Part shown: in pieces, positions 60,671 through 64,000 of the stretch
How the letters are laid out: every line of letters starts with the position of its first letter
Position numbering within the stretch: the stretch's first letter is position 1
NCBI GenBank assembly: GCA_035501495.1
Contig: DATJWB010000006.1
Location: forward strand, 21,427-85,426
Reading direction: 5' to 3'
DNA: 64,000 nt
From: JAIQFL01 sp035501495
GTDB lineage: Bacteria; Acidobacteriota; Terriglobia; Bryobacterales; Bryobacteraceae
Made by a program: the position numbers and the translations under genes
The notes under the pieces: model-generated
Told to the model about the DNA's origin: nothing
Seen by the model: only the letters and a program-made list of their open reading frames with translations
Databases searched by the model: none

Positions 60671-63486
60671 CAGACGAGCGTTGGCAACTGGCGTATTCGA
60701 TCTACGAGGCCGCCGCTCCGCTCGCCGAAGGGGAGCGGCGGCAGTATGTCCGCGCGACCGCCCCGGATGCCGAAATCGCCGGCAGGGTTCTGCGGATGCT
60801 TGACGAGATGGCGACTTCCGCCGACTTGGATGCTTTACCCGACTCTGCGTATTCAACCGAACCTGCGGTTGCTCCGCCCTCCGGCAGTCTGCCGTACGGC
60901 GCTGCGCTCGGCCGTTTTGTCATCACCGGCTATGTAGGCCAGGGTGGAATGGGCCAGGTCTATTCGGCCCACGATCCCGATCTCAATCGCCAGGTCGCCT
61001 TGAAGGTGATCGCTCAAAAGGCCGACACCTCCAGCTCGGAAAGGTTCATTCGCGAGGCGCAGGCGGCCTCCGCCCTGAACCACCCGAACATCGTGACAGT
61101 GCACGAGGTGATTCGCTCCGGCCCCAGGGTGGCAATCGCCATGGAACTGGTGGCGGGAACCTCCTTGCGCCATTTTTGCGGCACACCCCAGCCAGTCGGA
61201 AAGGTGGCTCTCTGGGGACAGCAGATCGCCCAGGCCCTCGCTGCCGCGCACGCCGGCGGTATCGTCCACCGGGACGTCAAACCGGAGAACCTGATGCTCC
61301 GCCCCGACGGATACTTAAAGGTTTTAGATTTCGGACTCGCCCGGGAGGACGGTGCCGAACGAGCTGACGGCGAATTGCCAGCGGGCACTCTCGGATACAT
61401 GTCACCGGAAGAGGTTCTCCGGCTGCCCATCACGGCCGCGAGCGACATCTTCTCCTTGGGAATAGTGCTGTACGAGCTGGCCTTGGGGACGAATCCGTTT
61501 CGTGGCGATTCACCTGGCGCCACGACACGGTTGATCGAGGGACTGCAGGAACCTCCTTCGTCCATCCACGGGGAAGGCGTTCCCCGGGAACTCGATCGCC
61601 TGTTGCGCGTCATGCTAAGCAAATCGCCAGCAGATCGCCCATCGGCCTCCGAGGTTGCGCTACGCCTCGAGGCCATCACTCAGCCGCGCATATTCCGGCG
61701 TCGAACCGTCTGGGCCGCGGCTGCGCTTGCCATCGTTGCCCTCGGCAGCACGGCCGTCTGGCGTCTGCTGCCATCGCATAAGGCAGACGCCGAGCCCGTT
61801 CTGTTGCGGAGCGTACCTCTCGATAGCGAGCCGGCCTCGGAAACCGCGCCGGCTTTCTCGCCGGATGGCAGCAGGATCGTCTACGCCTCCGACCTCGGAT
61901 CGCCAGGGATTCATCACATTGTGACCCGCAGTGTGGCCGAATTATCTTCCGGCGCCGGGTCGAACCCATTCACCCTGACATCCACGCCGCAGGACGATAC
62001 GAATCCCGTCTGGTCGCCCGACGGATCCCGCATCGCGTTCCTGCGGAGGACCAGTGCTGGCACCCTCCAGGCGATCTTGATCCCCGCTGGCGGCGGACCC
62101 GAGCACTCGATCGCCAGCCTCGACGGTTCGCGGCCGGCCGCGCGCACCTACCTGGCCTGGGCGCCCGACAGCCAAGCGCTCGTCGCCTCCTACCGGGTGA
62201 AAGCCACTTTCGCGCTCCGCTTGTATCGGTTCCCGGTATCGGGTGGAACGGAACAGCCGATCACCCAAGGACCAGATGAGGCACAGGATGTTTCCCCCGC
62301 TTTTTCCCCGGATGGCCGGTGGCTGGCTTTTCTTCGTTGGCAGAATGGCGCCACATACGAACTCTGGGCCGTCCCGCAGCCGGGTGGAACAGGGAAACTG
62401 CTGGTCACGAGTCCGGTTCCGATTACCACGTTCGCCTGGAAACCCGACAGCCGGACTATTGTGTATGGCGGCGGCGCAATCAGCACGGGCGAACTGAGAC
62501 AGGTCACTCTCGACGGCCGTGTCGCGCTTGCGCCTTTCGTCCTGGAAGGCGCCTCCGACCAGATCCAGATCTCGAAGAACGGCGCCCGGCTGGCTTACGT
62601 ACTGCAGAATCTCGATGCCAACATTTGGCGCTTGCCGCTGCACGGGATTCGCAAGAAGAACTCTCCTCCTCCCGAAAAACTGTTCGCCTCCGTTCGCGAG
62701 GAGATGGATCCAGCCTTCTCCCCCGACGGGAAGTCGATCGCCTTCGTTTCCAATCGTTCGGGCCATTGGAACCTATGGACGGGGAACGCCGACGGCACTG
62801 GGCTGCGGGAGCTTGGGGCTCAAGCCCTTCTGCCATTCCATCCTGCCTGGTCGCCCGACAGCCGCGAAATCGCATTCGACTCCGCGGCCTTGGGGAAGGG
62901 TGAGATCTGGCTCATCAAAGCCACCGGGGGAAGCCCATGGCGGCTGGCTGCGATGCCTGGAGGAGCCCAGCTTCCGTCCTGGTCGCCGGATGGCAAGCGG
63001 ATACTCTTTTATACGAATGCCGAGGGCACACGGCAGATCTGGGAGATCGCGGCCATAGGCGGAGCGCCGGTTCAACTGACGCACGGCGGTTCGTATGACC
63101 CTTCGGAATCCCCGGATGGGCGCTATCTCTACTACGGCAGTGTGTCGTCTCCCGGTGTCTGGCGTGTCCCGTTCGAACCCCGCTTGCCGGATGGAAGCCT
63201 GGCCAGTCAGGATGAAGAGCTGATCCACGAAACGCTGCCTGTAACAGGCCATCGCTTCTGGACGCTTGGTCCGAGAGGGATCTATTTTGTGGACGCGGAG
63301 AAGACACCGGCGGTATTGAAGGTGGTCGATTTGGCATCGCGCAAAGTCACCGTTCTGGCGACGCTCCTCAAACCACCGGCAAAGTTCACCAGAGGCCTTT
63401 CGATCTCGCCCGATGGGCGTTACGCATTGTATTGCGAAGACGACGTGGATCGGTACGAAATCCGAGTGGTGGAAAATTTCCGTTAG
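60667..63486 (+). CDS. Ser/Thr protein kinase with PD40/TolB-like propeller
   Basis: 939 residues from GTG 60667, coupled to the sigma stop. Residues 1-70 are the sigma-linked leader (MTDERWQLAYSIYEAA). Kinase domain about 84-335: VGQGGMGQVY, catalytic Lys113 (VALKVI), HRD 201-203, DFG 221-223, GTLGYMSPEEV. One membrane helix (about 348-368) is followed by a large extracytoplasmic propeller of PD40-like blades (FSPDGSRIVYAS, WSPDGSRIAFLR, FSPDGRWLAFLR, FSPDGKSIAFVS, WSPDGKRILFYT). It is structured like the kinase at 43816, with the leader added. It likely senses an outside signal and acts on the partner sigma factor. Confidence 0.92.
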   Translation: MTDERWQLAYSIYEAAAPLAEGERRQYVRATAPDAEIAGRVLRMLDEMATSADLDALPDSAYSTEPAVAPPSGSLPYGAALGRFVITGYVGQGGMGQVYSAHDPDLNRQVALKVIAQKADTSSSERFIREAQAASALNHPNIVTVHEVIRSGPRVAIAMELVAGTSLRHFCGTPQPVGKVALWGQQIAQALAAAHAGGIVHRDVKPENLMLRPDGYLKVLDFGLAREDGAERADGELPAGTLGYMSPEEVLRLPITAASDIFSLGIVLYELALGTNPFRGDSPGATTRLIEGLQEPPSSIHGEGVPRELDRLLRVMLSKSPADRPSASEVALRLEAITQPRIFRRRTVWAAAALAIVALGSTAVWRLLPSHKADAEPVLLRSVPLDSEPASETAPAFSPDGSRIVYASDLGSPGIHHIVTRSVAELSSGAGSNPFTLTSTPQDDTNPVWSPDGSRIAFLRRTSAGTLQAILIPAGGGPEHSIASLDGSRPAARTYLAWAPDSQALVASYRVKATFALRLYRFPVSGGTEQPITQGPDEAQDVSPAFSPDGRWLAFLRWQNGATYELWAVPQPGGTGKLLVTSPVPITTFAWKPDSRTIVYGGGAISTGELRQVTLDGRVALAPFVLEGASDQIQISKNGARLAYVLQNLDANIWRLPLHGIRKKNSPPPEKLFASVREEMDPAFSPDGKSIAFVSNRSGHWNLWTGNADGTGLRELGAQALLPFHPAWSPDSREIAFDSAALGKGEIWLIKATGGSPWRLAAMPGGAQLPSWSPDGKRILFYTNAEGTRQIWEIAAIGGAPVQLTHGGSYDPSESPDGRYLYYGSVSSPGVWRVPFEPRLPDGSLASQDEELIHETLPVTGHRFWTLGPRGIYFVDAEKTPAVLKVVDLASRKVTVLATLLKPPAKFTRGLSISPDGRYALYCEDDVDRYEIRVVENFR

Positions 63487-63493
63487 GCGGAAA

Positions 63494-63516
63494 CCGCCCG
63501 AATTGGCGGGCTTTTC
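63494..63516 (+). terminator. Rho-independent terminator after the kinase
   Basis: CCGCC-CGAATT-GGCGG followed by GCTTTTCTT, 8 bases after the kinase stop. The stem is short but GC-only and the T-run is clear. Confidence 0.65.
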
Positions 63517-63527
63517 TTGATAGGGGT

Positions 63528-63838
63528 AGCGGACGATGTTCTTGATGTGAAAGTTCACGGTTGCCTCTGAGATGCTCAACTTCGCGGCGATCGCTTTGTT
63601 GCGCAACCCTTCTTGTATCAGGCGGAGGACATCGATTTCGCGAGCCGTTAGCGATTCTTCGCCGACATGTTCAGCCAGGCGGCTGGCTACATCCGGAGGA
63701 ACGTGGCGGTGACCGGCGTGTACGCGGCGAATCACGTCCACCAGTTCGTCCTGAGCTGCCGTCTTCAGCACGTAGGCGGCGGCGCCCGCACGCAACGCAC
63801 GCTCAATCTCGAATCCACTCTCCGAACTGCTAAGCGTC
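63528..63838 (-). pseudogene. Truncated NarL/FixJ-type response regulator
   Basis: On the minus strand, from 63838, the end of a receiver domain is read (FEIERALRAGAAAYVLKTAAQ and LVDVIRRVHAGHRHVP). It is followed by a LuxR-type helix-turn-helix: LTAREIDVLRLIQEGLRNKA, IAAKLSISEATVNFHIKNI. The last helix of the HTH is missing and the frame runs into the kinase region. The start of the receiver, with the phospho-Asp, is absent because the IS element begins there. The remnant shows an ordinary two-component regulator interrupted by a transposon. Confidence 0.85.
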
Positions 63839-64000
63839 TGTAAGAAAATAAGTGTAGCAAATAAAGCATTTCTCGCCTAAAATGTTCTTGTGGCCAGCGA
63901 GGCGGAGATCAAGCAGCGTTTTTCCCAATTGGAGCCTTGGTTGGATGAGCGCGCGCGCCGGCTATGGGCTGCTGCGGAGAGCGCGGCTCATGGACGGGGC
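63839..64000 (+). mobile_element. Left end of an ISAzo13-like element
   Basis: Starts at or near the junction with the broken response regulator; AT-rich bases (TGTAAGAAAATAAGTG) precede the transposase start. The terminal repeat and target duplication cannot be confirmed because the other end is outside the window. Confidence 0.6.
63890..64000 (+). CDS. ISAzo13-family transposase, N-terminal part
   Basis: 37 codons from GTG 63890 to the window end. VASEAEIKQRFSQLEPWLDE and RARRLWAAAESAAHGRG match the N-terminus of ISAzo13 transposases (pattern LDERxRRLxAAAEA...GRG). It is read away from the response-regulator remnant. Confidence 0.75.
   Translation, partial: MASEAEIKQRFSQLEPWLDERARRLWAAAESAAHGRG

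Noticed and set aside
1..64000. Search for CRISPR arrays, tRNA and rRNA genes
   Set aside because: No regularly spaced direct repeats and no recognisable tRNA or rRNA sequence was found by reading; a covariance-model search would be decisive.

Overview
The window is GC-rich, gene-dense bacterial DNA that most resembles the Acidobacteriota, in particular a Solibacter/Bryobacter-like soil lineage. The inference rests on gene content: two Oar-like TonB-dependent receptors of about 1,170 residues with an N-terminal carboxypeptidase-regulatory domain, many Ser/Thr protein kinases (several with TolB/PD40-type propellers), ECF sigma factors of the TIGR02999 type overlapping kinase genes, twin-arginine secreted sugar oxidoreductases and isomerases, DUF362 proteins and cytochrome/TPR lipoproteins. 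No 16S, tRNA or CRISPR was seen, so the taxonomy is by resemblance only.

Layout. 1-656: a gene cut by the left edge. 863-1861: secreted ThuA-like protein. 1916-12170: an aerobic carbon monoxide dehydrogenase locus. On the minus strand coxM-coxS-coxL-coxG-coxD-coxE-xdhC(YHS)-murI are packed with gaps of 9 bp or less or with overlaps. CoxL carries the form I active-site motif AYRCSFR. A divergent xdhC and a MobA-XdhC fusion complete the cofactor and maturation set. 12250-21136: secreted sugar isomerase-like, DUF362 and Gfo/Idh/MocA proteins, an enolase-superfamily enzyme and the first TonB receptor. 21365-22451: a decayed hybrid histidine kinase bracketed by repeats. 22208-27547: an operon of SMP-30-like protein, seven-heme cytochrome/TPR lipoprotein and a TMTC-like membrane/TPR glycosyltransferase. 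27742-31536: DUF362, transketolase-like protein and cupin. 31647-36583: second TonB receptor with a divergent membrane-anchored putative regulator. 36746-38353: malate synthase (aceB). 38848-43198: small secreted or membrane proteins, a PAP2/tyrosine phosphatase fusion and an alpha/beta hydrolase.

43816-64000 is a signalling and decay zone. It holds three intact large kinases, one of them a pseudokinase-kinase-FGE-sulfatase fusion. It also holds two kinase N-terminal fragments, a frameshifted kinase-TPR gene, a scrambled metallophosphoesterase, a frameshifted DUF4424 gene, a cupin with a frameshifted 3' end, and a response-regulator remnant abutting the start of an ISAzo13-like transposase at the right edge. 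Two ECF sigma/kinase overlapping pairs are intact.

How it fits together. The left part suggests a heterotroph that can supplement its energy supply by oxidising CO. The middle suggests uptake and oxidation of carbohydrate-derived substrates through TonB receptors and secreted enzymes. The right part is rich in kinase-based signalling genes that are being duplicated and lost. Several frameshifts could instead be assembly errors; reads are needed to decide.
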